A DNA stretch of 35,689 nt from an uncultured Chlorobiaceae bacterium (GCA_903822595.1 CAIJPS010000037.1:1-35689), one strand, 5' to 3'. Counted from the stretch's first letter, positions 1-8,849 are shown. Notes: a model not told the origin generated them from the sequence alone. Made by a program: numbers and translations.

Positions 1-1
1 A

Positions 2-298
2 GCAGGCAATATTCTTGGCGCTATCCTCAACGAAGTGGGTCTTGATCCCGAATCGGTTGGCCATATTTCTATCAATGACAGCTACAGCACGGTCGAACTG
101 CCGCAGGGTATGCCGGACAATGTTTTTCATGAACTGAGAACCGTCAGGGTCTGTGGTCGTCAACTGCGGTTGAGCAAAATGGAAGATCAGGAGCACGATT
201 CACCTTACAGTCCAAAAAAGAGTTTCAAGAAGCCCTTTAAACCGGCAGGAAAAGAGACTGCATTCTTTACAGGCAACAAAAAGAAGCGCAAAGGTTAA
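2..298 (+). CDS. DEAD-box RNA helicase, C-terminal end (5' truncated by window)
   Basis: Only the last 98 residues are present; the frame is open from base 2, so the gene begins outside the window. The segment AGNILGAILNEVGLD, followed by residues resembling ISINDSYSTVELP, matches the DbpA-type RNA-binding domain (an RRM-like fold) that ends bacterial DEAD-box helicases of the DeaD/CsdA/DbpA group. It is followed by a lysine-rich, disordered tail ending in KKKRKG, common in these helicases and likely to bind RNA non-specifically. The helicase core that would unwind structured RNA (ribosome assembly, cold adaptation) is not visible, so the exact subfamily is inferred. A strong terminator follows 24 bases after the stop, so this gene closes its transcription unit. 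Confidence 0.8.
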   Translation, partial: AGNILGAILNEVGLDPESVGHISINDSYSTVELPQGMPDNVFHELRTVRVCGRQLRLSKMEDQEHDSPYSPKKSFKKPFKPAGKETAFFTGNKKKRKG

Positions 299-321
299 TT
301 CCTCTGTTTTTCTGCATTTTT

Positions 322-352
322 AAGGCGGGGAATTTTTTCCCCGCTTTTTTTT
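322..352 (+). terminator. Rho-independent terminator of the helicase gene
   Basis: A GC-rich stem GCGGGG (325-330) pairs with CCCCGC (339-344) across a T-rich loop and is followed directly by a run of eight T. It lies between the helicase stop codon at 298 and the next start at 397. Confidence 0.85.
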
Positions 353-396
353 GTTCGATTTCAGAATGGGTTAAACGGAGTGTCGGGGAGAAAACC

Positions 397-1791
397 ATGG
401 AACTTCAATTTTACGGTGCAACGGAGAGGGTAACCGGTTCTTGTCATATCCTTAGAGTGAAGGAGTATGCGGTTCTTTTGGACTGCGGTCTCATACAGGG
501 CTCACCTCAAGAAGAGGCGCTCAATAAAGAGCCTTTTCCTTTTGATCCCTCTTCCATTGATGCCGTTGTTCTGAGTCATGGCCATATTGATCATTCGGGG
601 CGTCTGCCTTATCTTGTCAAGCAGGGATTCAACGGGACGGTCTACACCCAGCAGGCTACGGTTGATCTTTGCAGAGTGCTGCTGCTTGATTCAGCATCGC
701 TTGCCGAAAGGGATGCCGAGTATCGCCGGAAACACCCGTTAACGCAGTATGATCACCATGCTGAACCGCTCTATACCCGTGAAGATGCTGTTCGCGCGCT
801 TCATACACTGACCGGATTGCCCTACCATGAAAAGCAGGAAATTCTTCCGGGCATTACTATTCGCTTCAGTGATGCCGGTCACATTCTTGGTTCAGCCCTT
901 GTAGAGGTATGGTTGGAAGATGGTGGTCTTAGAAGGAAACTTGTTTTCAGTGGTGATGTCGGGCAGTACGGCTCTCCGATTCTCAATGATCCCGAAACTA
1001 TCAGCCATGCTGATGCGGTCATCCTTGAGAGTACTTACGGAGACCGATTGCACCGGGAACTTAAACTGACCCTTACCGAAATAGGGGAGATTATCCGTTC
1101 AGCCAGTAACGGGAATGGTAACATCATTATTCCTGCCTTTTCGATCGGCAGAAGCCAGGAACTTCTTTATCTTTTTGGTCTCTATTACGAAGAGTGGGGG
1201 CTTGACCGCTGGCAGGTTTATCTTGACAGTCCGATGGCTATCGAAGCGAGCCATATCTACTGGGACTATCCCGAGCTTCACGATGAGGATGCGGTTGCCT
1301 TCCGTCAAGACAAAAACATGATGCCTCGTCTGAAAAACCTTCATTTTACTGCCAAGGTTGAGCAGTCGCGGGCAATCAATGCCATTAAAAGTGGCGCCAT
1401 TATTATTGCCGGAAGCGGAATGTGCAATGGAGGCAGGATACTGCACCATCTGAAGCACCATATACAGCGTCCAGAGTGTTGCCTGATCATGACAGGTTTT
1501 CAGGCTGAAGGAACTCTCGGCAGATCGCTTGTTAATGGTGACCGGGAGGTGGTTATTCACGGCAGAAGTTATCCGGTAAAGGCTACTGTTCACACGATAG
1601 GAGGCTTATCGGCGCATGGCGACCAGAACGACCTCATTCGTTGGATGACCGGGTTCGAGAATACCCCTGACGTTTTTGTGGTGCATGGTGACGAGCCGGT
1701 CAAAAAAATATTCCGCAGTGCGCTGGAAGAACATTTGGGACTGAAGGTGACGATTCCAAAGCCGGGTGAGATTATTTCATTTGGTTCGTGA
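397..1791 (+). CDS. Metallo-beta-lactamase fold beta-CASP RNase (Ysh1/Cft2-type exonuclease family)
   Basis: 464 residues. The zinc-binding motif HGHIDH is at residues 61-66, the third-motif histidine is in DAGHILGS (H162), and the motif-4 aspartate is in FSGDVG (D187). The beta-CASP insert follows (LESTYGDR at about 210-217, IIPAFSIGRSQELLYLF). A C-terminal RNA-metabolising MBL segment carries SAHGD and VVHGDEPV, giving the late conserved histidines. The family consists of cytoplasmic RNA endo/5'-exonucleases related to the CPSF-73/CPSF-100 group; here mRNA turnover or RNA processing is inferred. The start is supported by GGGGAG eight bases upstream of the ATG. All expected metal ligands that I can locate are present, so it should be catalytically active. 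Its particular RNA substrate cannot be read from sequence. Confidence 0.88.
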   Translation: MELQFYGATERVTGSCHILRVKEYAVLLDCGLIQGSPQEEALNKEPFPFDPSSIDAVVLSHGHIDHSGRLPYLVKQGFNGTVYTQQATVDLCRVLLLDSASLAERDAEYRRKHPLTQYDHHAEPLYTREDAVRALHTLTGLPYHEKQEILPGITIRFSDAGHILGSALVEVWLEDGGLRRKLVFSGDVGQYGSPILNDPETISHADAVILESTYGDRLHRELKLTLTEIGEIIRSASNGNGNIIIPAFSIGRSQELLYLFGLYYEEWGLDRWQVYLDSPMAIEASHIYWDYPELHDEDAVAFRQDKNMMPRLKNLHFTAKVEQSRAINAIKSGAIIIAGSGMCNGGRILHHLKHHIQRPECCLIMTGFQAEGTLGRSLVNGDREVVIHGRSYPVKATVHTIGGLSAHGDQNDLIRWMTGFENTPDVFVVHGDEPVKKIFRSALEEHLGLKVTIPKPGEIISFGS

Positions 1792-1972
1792 GTTTGCCGG
1801 TTTATCTGCTCATGCGGATTGTTGCGCTTTTGTAAAAATGATCCCCCCACGGGTTTCAGGTTTTGTATTAATTACTATTTTCACAATGTTTTATAAGTGA
1901 TGGTTATCGACGGCCAACCAGCCACAGGGATGATGATGACGATCGTTTTTTTATGTTACCAACAAGGATGCT

Positions 1973-2452
1973 ATGTCAGTTACTTCGTTCAAAGAGCTTG
2001 TTCCTATTCTTCAAACTGCAATCGGTCCGATGATTCTCATCTCCGGTCTCGGTCTTCTGCTTCTTACCATGACCAACCGACTTGGTCGTATTATCGACCG
2101 GTCACGTTCGCTGCTTGATAATCTGGAGTCTTATCCCGAGACCTATATTATCAGAATAAACAGGGAGGTGGCCATTCTCTGGAAACGGGCACGCTATATC
2201 CGTATTGCTATTCTGTTGGCCTGTATGACTTGCCTGGGGGCATCAATGTTGATCATGTTGCTTTTTCTCAGCGCATTGGTCAATATCGATCTTCCGATGC
2301 TGTTGTCGGCGATCTTTATTATCAGTATGCTCTGTTTGAGTTTTTCACTGCTCTTTTTCCTTGTTGACGTGAATATGACTCTTTCGGCTCTGAAAATCGA
2401 GATGGAGAGCCACGACAAGAAGAGACTGATTATTGAGACAAAGGGATACTGA
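1973..2452 (+). CDS. DUF2721 family membrane protein
   Basis: 159 residues with three hydrophobic segments: about residues 13-33, 75-105 and 108-130. The N-terminal part (LVPILQTAIGPMILISGLGL, then LTMTNRLGRIIDRSRSL) matches DUF2721, a small inner-membrane family of unknown function found in many Gram-negative bacteria. The stretch after the first membrane segment is basic and amphipathic (NRLGRIIDRSR), and a short charged tail ends the protein. An AAGGA sequence lies just upstream of the ATG. It ends 11 bases before the converging xerD gene. No function can be assigned from sequence. Confidence 0.75.
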   Translation: MSVTSFKELVPILQTAIGPMILISGLGLLLLTMTNRLGRIIDRSRSLLDNLESYPETYIIRINREVAILWKRARYIRIAILLACMTCLGASMLIMLLFLSALVNIDLPMLLSAIFIISMLCLSFSLLFFLVDVNMTLSALKIEMESHDKKRLIIETKGY

Positions 2453-2463
2453 GTTGAAACCCG

Positions 2464-3378
2464 TTATCCCCGAGGATGAAAGGTTTTGTGCACCTCTTTG
2501 ATAAATGATCGGTCGATATGTGTGTAGATCTGTGTGGTGACGATGGAACGGTGTCCAAGCATCTCCTGGACTGCGCGAAGATCAGCGCCACCTTCAAGAA
2601 GATGTGTCGCGAAGGTATGGCGAAAGGTGTGAGGGCTGATATTTTTTTCAATTCCGGCCATGATGGCATATTTTCGTACCATGGCAAAGAGAGCCATGCG
2701 TGAAAGCTTTATGCCACGCGCATTGAGAAAGAGATAGTCATCGGAGTTGCGCTGCACCAGTGAAAGCCGAAGTTCCGCTTGGTATCGTTTGACCCATTCA
2801 ATGGCGGAACTTCCGACGGGCACAAGCCTTTCCTTTGACCCTTTACCGAAGATTCTTACAAAACCGGCATCAAGATAGAGACTTTGTTGCCGGATGTTGA
2901 TGAGTTCACTGACCCTGACGCCCGTTGCATACAGAAGCTCAAGCATTGCCTGGTCGCGCAGGTCATATTTGCCGGGAGGGTACAACGCTTTTGGGACTGC
3001 AAGCAGGCGCATGGTCTCATCAACAGTGAGAACGCTCGGGAGGTATTGGGCTTTTTTGGGTTGATGGAGGTTTTCCGCTGGATTTGTGTCGAGAGCGCGT
3101 TCGATTACCAGAAATTTATGAAATGAACGGATTGCGGAGATGTTCCTTGCTATGGAGCTTGCTTCGAGGCCAATAGCGTAAAGCTCGCCTATGAATTCCT
3201 CGACATGGTGGGTTGTTATCTGCTCCATCGCTCTTGAATTGTGCTGCATGAAGAGCAGGTAGCGCTTGAGATCATTGCTGTACGACTCCCTTGTGTTTGC
3301 TGAAAAGTTGCGTTCTATGAGCATATAGTTGAGAAAACTTTCAAGAGTGCTCTGGTAATGTTGATGCAGCGTGTCCAT
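2464..3378 (-). CDS. xerD: Site-specific tyrosine recombinase XerC/XerD
   Basis: 304 residues from the ATG at 3378; a longer reading frame upstream lies inside rsmB and is not conserved in character. An N-terminal SAM-like core-binding domain (about 8-92) is followed by the catalytic domain (about 110-298). All catalytic residues are present: R155 in TGVRVSEL, K179 in GKGSKER, H250 and R253 in HTFRHTFA, H276 in GHRSIVTTQ, and nucleophile Y285 in IYTHID. Xer recombinases resolve chromosome dimers at dif near the division septum. The gene starts five bases after the rsmB stop on the same strand, so the two are probably co-transcribed. XerC and XerD cannot be separated with certainty from sequence; XerD is the better guess from length and the C-terminal TFHPRG ending. 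Confidence 0.85.
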   Translation of the reverse strand: MDTLHQHYQSTLESFLNYMLIERNFSANTRESYSNDLKRYLLFMQHNSRAMEQITTHHVEEFIGELYAIGLEASSIARNISAIRSFHKFLVIERALDTNPAENLHQPKKAQYLPSVLTVDETMRLLAVPKALYPPGKYDLRDQAMLELLYATGVRVSELINIRQQSLYLDAGFVRIFGKGSKERLVPVGSSAIEWVKRYQAELRLSLVQRNSDDYLFLNARGIKLSRMALFAMVRKYAIMAGIEKNISPHTFRHTFATHLLEGGADLRAVQEMLGHRSIVTTQIYTHIDRSFIKEVHKTFHPRG

Positions 3379-3382
3379 GCGA

Positions 3383-4720
3383 CTATACCCTGATTTTGCG
3401 TAAGAGTTGGCAGAAGCCGCCGTCAAAACCAGGATGTTCGCCTGGCAGGGTGAGGATTGCACCCTTTCCCTCATTGCTCTGCCGGAATGGTTCAGGGAGA
3501 TGCTCACCAACAGGAAGAGCAATAAAATCAGGGTGTCTTCTCAGAAATGCATCAATTTGCAAACTGTTTTCCTCAGGTTCAATGGAGCAGGTTGCATAGA
3601 CCAGAACACCATCCTCATTGAGTAGTTCCGCAGCATGATCGAGTAGCTCCACCTGCAGTACCAAGAGCTCACGCAGTGTTTCCGATGTGAGTTTCCAGCG
3701 CAGTTCAGCGCGCCGTCCAAGCACTCCGGTACCCGTACAGGGAGCATCGAGCAGAATGGCATTGGGTCGGATTTCAAGCGTAAAGCTTCGGGCATCCTCC
3801 GCTACGGCTCGGATGATGGTGATGCCAAGAGCCCTGGCATGAGATCCGATTTTTACAAGCTTCTGTTCATAGTGGTCAACAGCGATAATCTGGCCATTGT
3901 TTTCCATGAGCTCTGCCATGAAGGTAGCTTTGCCGCCAGGTGCTGCGCACAAGTCGAGCACATTGCTTCCAGGAGGCGGATTCAGCAGCAGGCATGCCAA
4001 GGCTTGCGTCGGGTTCTGAACGGTGAGGCGGCCGTCGATCACTGCGGGTTCAAAGGCGCTGAAATCCTTTGAGAGAAAGAAGTTTTCAATGCCGCTCTCT
4101 TCATGCATTGAGCCCGCCATTATCGGGTCGGAGAAAAACTGCCTTGCTGAATTTTTCAATCGGTTGATCCTGAATCCAAAAGAGGGGAACTGGTTGTTAT
4201 AGGAGAGGATAGTCTCGCATTTTTCTCTGCCGTAAACCTCGATCCACCTCTCAACGAGCCACTGCGGGTGTGAGTACTTTACGGCAAGCTGTTCTTCAAC
4301 TTTTTTCTCTTTCAGCCACTCCTCAAGGGTTACACTCTCTGGAGTGATTTTTCTCAAAACACCGTTGACCAGTTTCGACATTCGCTCACCCTTGTATTTT
4401 CTGGCAAGTTTTACGCACTCGTTGACGGCGGCCCAGTCGGGAACCTTGCTGAGGAAAAGAATCTGGTAGACTCCGAGACGGAGAATGTTTTTCATGACTG
4501 GCGCGGCCTTTTCGAGGTTATGATGGTAGAACCGTCCAATAATGAAATCAAGCTGAAACCGGTAGCGCAGAACTCCGTTGACCAGCCCTGTGGTGAGTGC
4601 CCGATCAATACGGTTCAATGCAGAGTTCTGCAGAGTCCGATGCAGGATCTGGTCAGATCGCTGTTTTCCGGTTTCAAGTGATTGCAGGACATGCAATGCA
4701 AGTTCTCGAGCTGTGGTCAT
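3383..4720 (-). CDS. rsmB: 16S rRNA (cytosine-967-C5)-methyltransferase RsmB
   Basis: 445 residues. An N-terminal NusB-like RNA-binding domain (about 1-140, with NRIDRALTTGLVNGVLR and DWAAVNECVKLARKYKG) precedes a Rossmann-fold RsmB/NOP2 methyltransferase domain. The SAM site is LDLCAAPGGKA (about 255-265). Two active-site cysteines are visible: C328 in LDAPCTGTG and C378 in VYATCSIEPEEN, the nucleophile and the releasing cysteine of m5C methyltransferases. The enzyme methylates C967 of 16S rRNA during small-subunit assembly. It is the first gene of a probable rsmB-xerD unit and is divergent from the riboswitch-metX region. Confidence 0.93.
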   Translation of the reverse strand: MTTARELALHVLQSLETGKQRSDQILHRTLQNSALNRIDRALTTGLVNGVLRYRFQLDFIIGRFYHHNLEKAAPVMKNILRLGVYQILFLSKVPDWAAVNECVKLARKYKGERMSKLVNGVLRKITPESVTLEEWLKEKKVEEQLAVKYSHPQWLVERWIEVYGREKCETILSYNNQFPSFGFRINRLKNSARQFFSDPIMAGSMHEESGIENFFLSKDFSAFEPAVIDGRLTVQNPTQALACLLLNPPPGSNVLDLCAAPGGKATFMAELMENNGQIIAVDHYEQKLVKIGSHARALGITIIRAVAEDARSFTLEIRPNAILLDAPCTGTGVLGRRAELRWKLTSETLRELLVLQVELLDHAAELLNEDGVLVYATCSIEPEENSLQIDAFLRRHPDFIALPVGEHLPEPFRQSNEGKGAILTLPGEHPGFDGGFCQLLRKIRV

Positions 4721-5187
4721 GGGTAATCATTAATAACAATTAAAATACATTGGCCCTTCAGGCTGCTTGTAAAATACTATTCCCTGTTGTAGATTAATCG
4801 ATATAAATGTTCTTTCGAAGATTTCAAGCTATCATCCAGAAAGGTGGAGGGACTGGCCCTGAGAAGCCTTGGCAACCGTCATTGCCACAATGAGCGGTGC
4901 CAATTCCATCCCGGAATAAAGGCCGGGAGTGATGATGGTATGCATGCCTTTCTGCCGGGTTCATACCTCTCTTCAGATATTTTCCTGTAACTCATTGCTC
5001 GTTAAGGGGTTATTTCTACACTTGCTGGTGGGGCTGTTGCAGTTTCCATTTGGTGTACCAGTATGGCCACAGCTCGCATCCACGGGAGTATGGAGGAGTT
5101 ACTGGCCGTCTGGATCTGCTCTTGCCGAGGATAGAATATATTGATGACAGTCAAGGCTGATTTTGAACAAGCTATTGTAAAACCGAG
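4721..5187. other. 467-base gap: SAM-I riboswitch plus decayed gene
   Basis: This interval holds the 5' side of rsmB (4721-4800, AT-rich, with no clear promoter that I can defend), the SAM-I aptamer (4829-4938), an expression-platform stretch of uncertain structure (4937-5040), and a frameshifted remnant of an O-acetylhomoserine sulfhydrylase gene up to the metX start. In the stretch just after the aptamer, GGTATG (4937-4942) can pair with CATACC (4962-4967). It shares two bases with the last aptamer helix, so the two structures may be mutually exclusive. No T-run follows, so a terminator is not established. Confidence 0.7.
4829..4938 (+). promoter_or_regulatory. SAM-I (S-box) riboswitch aptamer
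   Basis: The conserved S-box core GGTGGAGGGACTGGCCC is at 4843-4859, followed by GAGAAGCC and GGCAACC, and later by GGTGCCAATTCC. Helix P1 closes with CTATCATC (4829-4836) pairing with GATGATGG (4931-4938), eight pairs including one G-U. A P3 stem tip is TCATT/AATGA (4879-4883 with 4889-4893). P4 is CCCGG/CCGGG (4910-4914 with 4923-4927). The class senses S-adenosylmethionine and normally switches off methionine biosynthesis genes. Its target here is metX, 250 bases downstream, which fits. Whether control is by termination or by translation is not clear from this leader. Confidence 0.95.
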
Positions 5188-5191
5188 ATGA
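5040..5191 (+). pseudogene. metY: Remnant of metY (O-acetylhomoserine sulfhydrylase), 3' end only
   Basis: Reading across three frames gives pieces in the order expected for the C-terminus of the PLP-dependent O-acetylhomoserine sulfhydrylase: AST at about 5076-5084; SMEELLAV at 5087-5110; SGSA at 5109-5120; RIEYIDD at 5128-5148; KADFEQAIVK at 5153-5182. These pieces correspond to the family ending HPASTTH...EELLA.GV..G..RLS.GIE.IDDI.ADFEQA. Several small deletions and insertions separate them, and no open frame joins them. The remnant's final TGA (5189-5191) overlaps the metX ATG as ATGA, the usual junction of a metY-metX operon. The upstream piece (5010-5075) contains GGAVAVS but cannot be placed safely. 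No PLP-lysine region is left, so no enzyme can be made from this locus. Confidence 0.78.
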
Positions 5192-6273
5192 AGCGCATGA
5201 GAGCATATACGGAGATCATTTCCGAAAAAACACACTATTTCGACTCAAGTGAACCCTTTGTGACCGAGCTTGGAGGCCGACTCCCTTCGGTGCGGGTGGC
5301 TTACAGGACGTGGGGGAAGCTGAACGCCCGAAAAGACAATGTGGTGCTCATCTGCCAGGCTCTCACTGGTTCTGCTGATGCGGATGGCTGGTGGGAAGGG
5401 ATGTTTTCCCCCGGAGGCGCTTTCGACGAAAGTGTAGATTTCATTATCTGCAGCAATGTGCTTGGCAGTTGCTATGGTACGACAGGCCCGACCTCTCTCA
5501 ATCCTCTTACCAGACGTCATTACGGCCCCGATTTTCCACTGATCACTATCAGGGACATGGTTGAGGTGCAGCGTCTTTTGCTTGTCGGGCTGGGCATTGA
5601 GCGTGTCAAGCTTGTGGTAGGAGCTTCTCTTGGCGGGATGCAGGTTCTTGAGTGGGGAGCCCTCTACCCTGATATTGTTCAGGCTCTTATGCCGATGGGT
5701 GCTTCCGGCCGTCACTCCGCATGGTGCATAGCGCAGAGCGAAGCTCAACGGTGGGCGATTTATGCTGACCGTGACTGGAACGATGGATGGTACATTGATG
5801 GGCATCCTCCCGCAAAAGGGCTTGCCGCTGCAAGGATGATGGCCATGTGCAGCTACCGTAGCTTCGAAAACTTTCAGTCGCGGTTTGGCCGGGAGTTTCA
5901 TCACGGCACAACCTTTAAGGCGGAGAGCTACCTGCACCATCAGGGCCGCAAGCTGGTTGAGCGTTTTGATGCAAATACTTACATCACCCTTACCAAAGCG
6001 ATGGATATGCACGATCTTGGTCGAGGCAGGGGAGTCTATGAGGATGTTTTGCGCTCCATACAGCTTCCGGTGGAAATTCTCTCCATCAATTCTGATATTC
6101 TTTATCCAAAAGAGGAGCAGGAAGAGCTTGCACGGTTTATGCCGAAATCAAGTATTCTCTACCTTGACGAACCATACGGCCATGACGCTTTTCTTATTGA
6201 TGTTGAAAAGGTAAGCCGTATGGTCAGGGGATTTCTGGACGGGAGGGCTTTGCAGGCTCACTCCGCAGCCTGA
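5188..6273 (+). CDS. metX: Homoserine O-acetyltransferase MetX
   Basis: 361 residues, alpha/beta-hydrolase fold. The nucleophile elbow GASLGGMQ places the catalytic serine at S147; the rest of the triad is D303 (INSDILYPK) and H332 (YGHDAF). The segments [13 protein letters not shown] and [14 protein letters not shown] are typical of the MetX family. It transfers an acetyl group from acetyl-CoA to homoserine, the first committed step of methionine synthesis by direct sulfhydrylation. The ATG at 5188 overlaps the stop of the decayed metY (ATGA), and ATG 5197 is a weaker alternative. No good ribosome-binding site precedes either start, consistent with past translational coupling to metY. Expression is probably controlled by the upstream SAM riboswitch. 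Its 3' end overlaps the converging serS gene by 16 bases. Succinyl- rather than acetyl-CoA specificity cannot be excluded from sequence. Confidence 0.92.
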   Translation: MKRMRAYTEIISEKTHYFDSSEPFVTELGGRLPSVRVAYRTWGKLNARKDNVVLICQALTGSADADGWWEGMFSPGGAFDESVDFIICSNVLGSCYGTTGPTSLNPLTRRHYGPDFPLITIRDMVEVQRLLLVGLGIERVKLVVGASLGGMQVLEWGALYPDIVQALMPMGASGRHSAWCIAQSEAQRWAIYADRDWNDGWYIDGHPPAKGLAAARMMAMCSYRSFENFQSRFGREFHHGTTFKAESYLHHQGRKLVERFDANTYITLTKAMDMHDLGRGRGVYEDVLRSIQLPVEILSINSDILYPKEEQEELARFMPKSSILYLDEPYGHDAFLIDVEKVSRMVRGFLDGRALQAHSAA

Positions 6274-7553
6274 GTAATCTCGTCAAACCTTGTGTAGTGC
6301 CGTAAAACCTCCGGAACCATGACAGAGCCTTCCGCAGTCTGGTAGTGTTCAAGCAGGGAGACCATAAGTCGCGAAGTCGCCAGCCCTGAGCCATTCAGAG
6401 TGTGCACGAATTCGGGTTTTGCGTTACTGTCAGGCTTGAACCGGATATTGGCACGCCGTGCCTGGTAATCCTCAAAATTTGAGCAGCTTGATGCTTCAAG
6501 ATATTTTTGTTCAGCCGGTGACCAGACCTCGATGTCATAACATTTTGTTGCATTGGCACTGATGTCGCCGCTGCAGAGCAAAAGCACCCGGTAAGGGATT
6601 TTCAGTGCCGTGAGAATGGCCTCCGCGTTCTCGCGAATTGTTTCAAGCGCTTCGTACGACTCTTCCGGGCGGGTGAATTTTACCATCTCCACCTTGTTGA
6701 ACTGGTGTACCCTGAGGAACCCGCGGGTATCCTTGCCATAACTCCCCGCTTCTCGACGGAAACAGGCTGAGTAGGCTGCATAGGAGATTGGCAGCGCTTT
6801 TGCATCCAGCATTTCTGCACGGTGCAGATTGGTTATCGGCACCTCTGCTGTTGGAATGGCGTAGAGGTCATCCTCCTCCATATGGTAGACCTGATCAGCA
6901 AATTTCGGCCACTGTCCGGTTCCCCTGAGTGACTCTTGATTGACAAAAAAGGGAGGGAAAACCTCGGTATAGCCGTGACGCTCGGTGTGGCAGTCGAGCA
7001 TGAAATTAATCAGTGCGCGTTCAAGACGGGCGCCTTTACCTATATAGACCGGAAATCCTGCTCCACAAACCTTTGCACCCCTTTCAAAATCAAGAATCCG
7101 GAGCGATTTACCCAGTTCAAGATGGTTTTTGACAGGGAAGTCAAGATTGTAGGTAAAGGATACCGGTTCCCCGAAGAGCTGGTTTTCGTCAGCGGAACGT
7201 CCAGCGGGAACTGATGGATGCAGCTTGTTGGGGAGTCCCAGAAGAATTGTTTCAATATCCTCTTCAAGACGGCCAAGCAAAGCATTCATTCCGGTAATTT
7301 CCTCCGAAACTGATTTCATCTGGAGAATAAGCGCTTCAGATGAGCCGACACCACTTTTTTTAATGTCAGCGATCTCTTTTGAAACCTTGTTGCGCAGCGC
7401 CTTCAGATCGTCCGAACGCTGTACAAGCCCCTTGCGCTCCTTGTCGAGGTCAAGAAGCTGTGCGACTTTTGGTTCCTCAGAGGCAAGCTGTCGGTTGTGC
7501 AGAGTGGAAATAATTTCTTCCGGATTCTGGCGTATATAGTTGATATCAAGCAT
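6258..7553 (-). CDS. serS: Seryl-tRNA synthetase
   Basis: 431 residues, a normal length. The N-terminal coiled-coil arm (about 30-105) is rich in charged heptads ([20 protein letters not shown]) and would contact the tRNA variable arm. The class II core shows motif 2 around [20 protein letters not shown] and motif 3 near [19 protein letters not shown], with [10 protein letters not shown] as the serine-binding TxE loop. It charges tRNA-Ser (and tRNA-Sec where present) in the cytoplasm. It lies 18 bases downstream of yqeY on the same strand, a likely two-gene unit. Confidence 0.97.
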   Translation of the reverse strand: MLDINYIRQNPEEIISTLHNRQLASEEPKVAQLLDLDKERKGLVQRSDDLKALRNKVSKEIADIKKSGVGSSEALILQMKSVSEEITGMNALLGRLEEDIETILLGLPNKLHPSVPAGRSADENQLFGEPVSFTYNLDFPVKNHLELGKSLRILDFERGAKVCGAGFPVYIGKGARLERALINFMLDCHTERHGYTEVFPPFFVNQESLRGTGQWPKFADQVYHMEEDDLYAIPTAEVPITNLHRAEMLDAKALPISYAAYSACFRREAGSYGKDTRGFLRVHQFNKVEMVKFTRPEESYEALETIRENAEAILTALKIPYRVLLLCSGDISANATKCYDIEVWSPAEQKYLEASSCSNFEDYQARRANIRFKPDSNAKPEFVHTLNGSGLATSRLMVSLLEHYQTAEGSVMVPEVLRHYTRFDEITQAAE

Positions 7554-7571
7554 AATGGTGATAAGAATAAG

Positions 7572-8030
7572 TTAGACTGAAAGCAGTGACTTGACGATCT
7601 CCTGGACTTTTGTCCCGTCAGCCTTGCCCTTGAGCGCTTTCATGGCCTGACCCATCACTTTACCGATATCCTTCATTGATGTCGCACCTGTTTTTGCCAC
7701 AATATCCTCGACGATAGCCCTGAGGTCATCATCGGAAACCGGTTCCGGCAGATACTCTTCGATAACGGTGAGCTCTGCAAGCTCTGTTTCAGCAAGGTCG
7801 GGGCGATTCCCCGCAGTAAACTGCTCAATGGCATCCCTGCGTTTTTTTGCAAGACTGACGAGTACTTCGATCTCCTGTTCGTCGGTCAGCACTCCCTTGC
7901 CGGCAACACGGATGGATACCTCTTTTTCAAGGAAAGTTGCACGGATGGAACGGATGGCGTTAAGCCGGGTTTTATCACCGCTTTTCATCGAATTTTTCAG
8001 ATCCAGGTCTATTTTTTCTTTCAGACTCAT
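7572..8030 (-). CDS. yqeY: GatB/YqeY domain protein
   Basis: 152 residues, the standard length for YqeY. The N-terminus (LKEKIDLDLKNSMKSGDKTRLNAIRSIRA, in part) and the C-terminal helical bundle (GATSMKDIGKVMGQAMKALKGKADG) are diagnostic. It is related to the C-terminal domain of the GatB and GatE tRNA amidotransferase subunits, which binds the tRNA elbow. Stand-alone YqeY is thought to help aminoacyl-tRNA metabolism, but its role is unproven. The position directly ahead of serS fits a translation-linked role. Confidence 0.9.
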   Translation of the reverse strand: MSLKEKIDLDLKNSMKSGDKTRLNAIRSIRATFLEKEVSIRVAGKGVLTDEQEIEVLVSLAKKRRDAIEQFTAGNRPDLAETELAELTVIEEYLPEPVSDDDLRAIVEDIVAKTGATSMKDIGKVMGQAMKALKGKADGTKVQEIVKSLLSV

Positions 8031-8117
8031 GGTTGTTTGTGCTCAAAAGTGTTTTTTAAAGAAGAATGGGAAAATACAGGAAAAAATGCGGCTTTCCCAC
8101 AGGAGCTTTTTGATTTA

Positions 8118-8849
8118 TTATTCATTGATATCGCCGCAAATCGGCCTGAGAACAAGTTCTTCCACCGATGTTCGTTCTGGCATGAAATAGGCGTTGACCA
8201 CAGGCAAAGAAATATCTTCAGGCATCATCATGACGGATTTTATTGTCTCAGGAACTTCACCCCACATTGGCGTGTAAACCGCGCCAGGCATAACATTGGT
8301 AATGCGGACATTGCAGGATTTTGCGTAGAGCCGCATTGCCTCAACCAGCCCTTTTTGTCCAAACTTCGACATGCAGTAGATCGAAGAGCTTTTGAATGCC
8401 GTTTCTGCGGCAATGGAGGTTATAAAAAAAATATGGCCCGACCTCTTTTCTTCCATGACAGAAAAAACTCTCTGTGTAAGAAAAAAAGTGCCCTTGAGGT
8501 TGATCGACATGGTATAGTCAAAATCATCCTCTGTCAGCTCTGCGAGAGGCTTGAACCGCCCGACGCCAGCGTTGTTGACCAGGCAATCGATAGTTCCGTA
8601 GCGCTCAAGTGTGGTGCTGACGAGTCGTTCAATCTGTGCAGTATCGGCAATGTCCACCTGAAAGATATCAGCAACCGCTCCGCAAGATCGGCATTCGGCT
8701 GCAACAGACTCCAGATCCGAAACCGTTCTTGATGCAAGGATCAGAATGGGATCAAACCCTTTCTGCTTTACGGCGGCCTGGGCAAACTCAAGAGCAATGG
8801 CTTTTCCTATTCCTTTGCCGGCACCGGTGATAATGATAACCTGTTTCAT
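8118..8849 (-). CDS. Sepiapterin reductase (short-chain dehydrogenase)
   Basis: 243 residues, classical SDR fold. The NADP(H) site is TGAGKGIGKAIAL (8-20), NNAG is at 92-95, and the catalytic triad is S145 (FFITS), Y158 and K162 (YCMSK). The segments DCLVNNAGVGRF, SSIYCMSKFGQ and PGAVYTPMWG, plus a C-terminus of the form LRPICGDI, agree closely with my recollection of the Chlorobium tepidum sepiapterin reductase. That enzyme reduces 6-pyruvoyl-tetrahydropterin to L-threo-tetrahydrobiopterin, the precursor of the glycosylated pterin of green sulfur bacteria. A PTPS-like gene lies 1.3 kb upstream on the same strand, with csp and radC between. The assignment rests on remembered similarity, but the fold is certain. 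Confidence 0.85.
   Translation of the reverse strand: MKQVIIITGAGKGIGKAIALEFAQAAVKQKGFDPILILASRTVSDLESVAAECRSCGAVADIFQVDIADTAQIERLVSTTLERYGTIDCLVNNAGVGRFKPLAELTEDDFDYTMSINLKGTFFLTQRVFSVMEEKRSGHIFFITSIAAETAFKSSSIYCMSKFGQKGLVEAMRLYAKSCNVRITNVMPGAVYTPMWGEVPETIKSVMMMPEDISLPVVNAYFMPERTSVEELVLRPICGDINE

Noticed and set aside
1099-1593. 164-residue minus-strand frame in the beta-CASP gene
   Set aside because: Antisense shadow with no recognisable domain.
3379-3522. 48-residue N-terminal extension of xerD
   Set aside because: It lies within rsmB on the same strand; the ATG at 3378 gives a normal-length Xer protein.
5245-6012. 255-residue minus-strand frame inside metX
   Set aside because: Shadow of the well-supported metX gene; no family-like motifs or start signal.
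8037-8732. 231-residue plus-strand frame opposite the sepiapterin reductase
   Set aside because: Antisense to a gene with full SDR motifs; rich in Cys/His/Arg as expected of a shadow frame.
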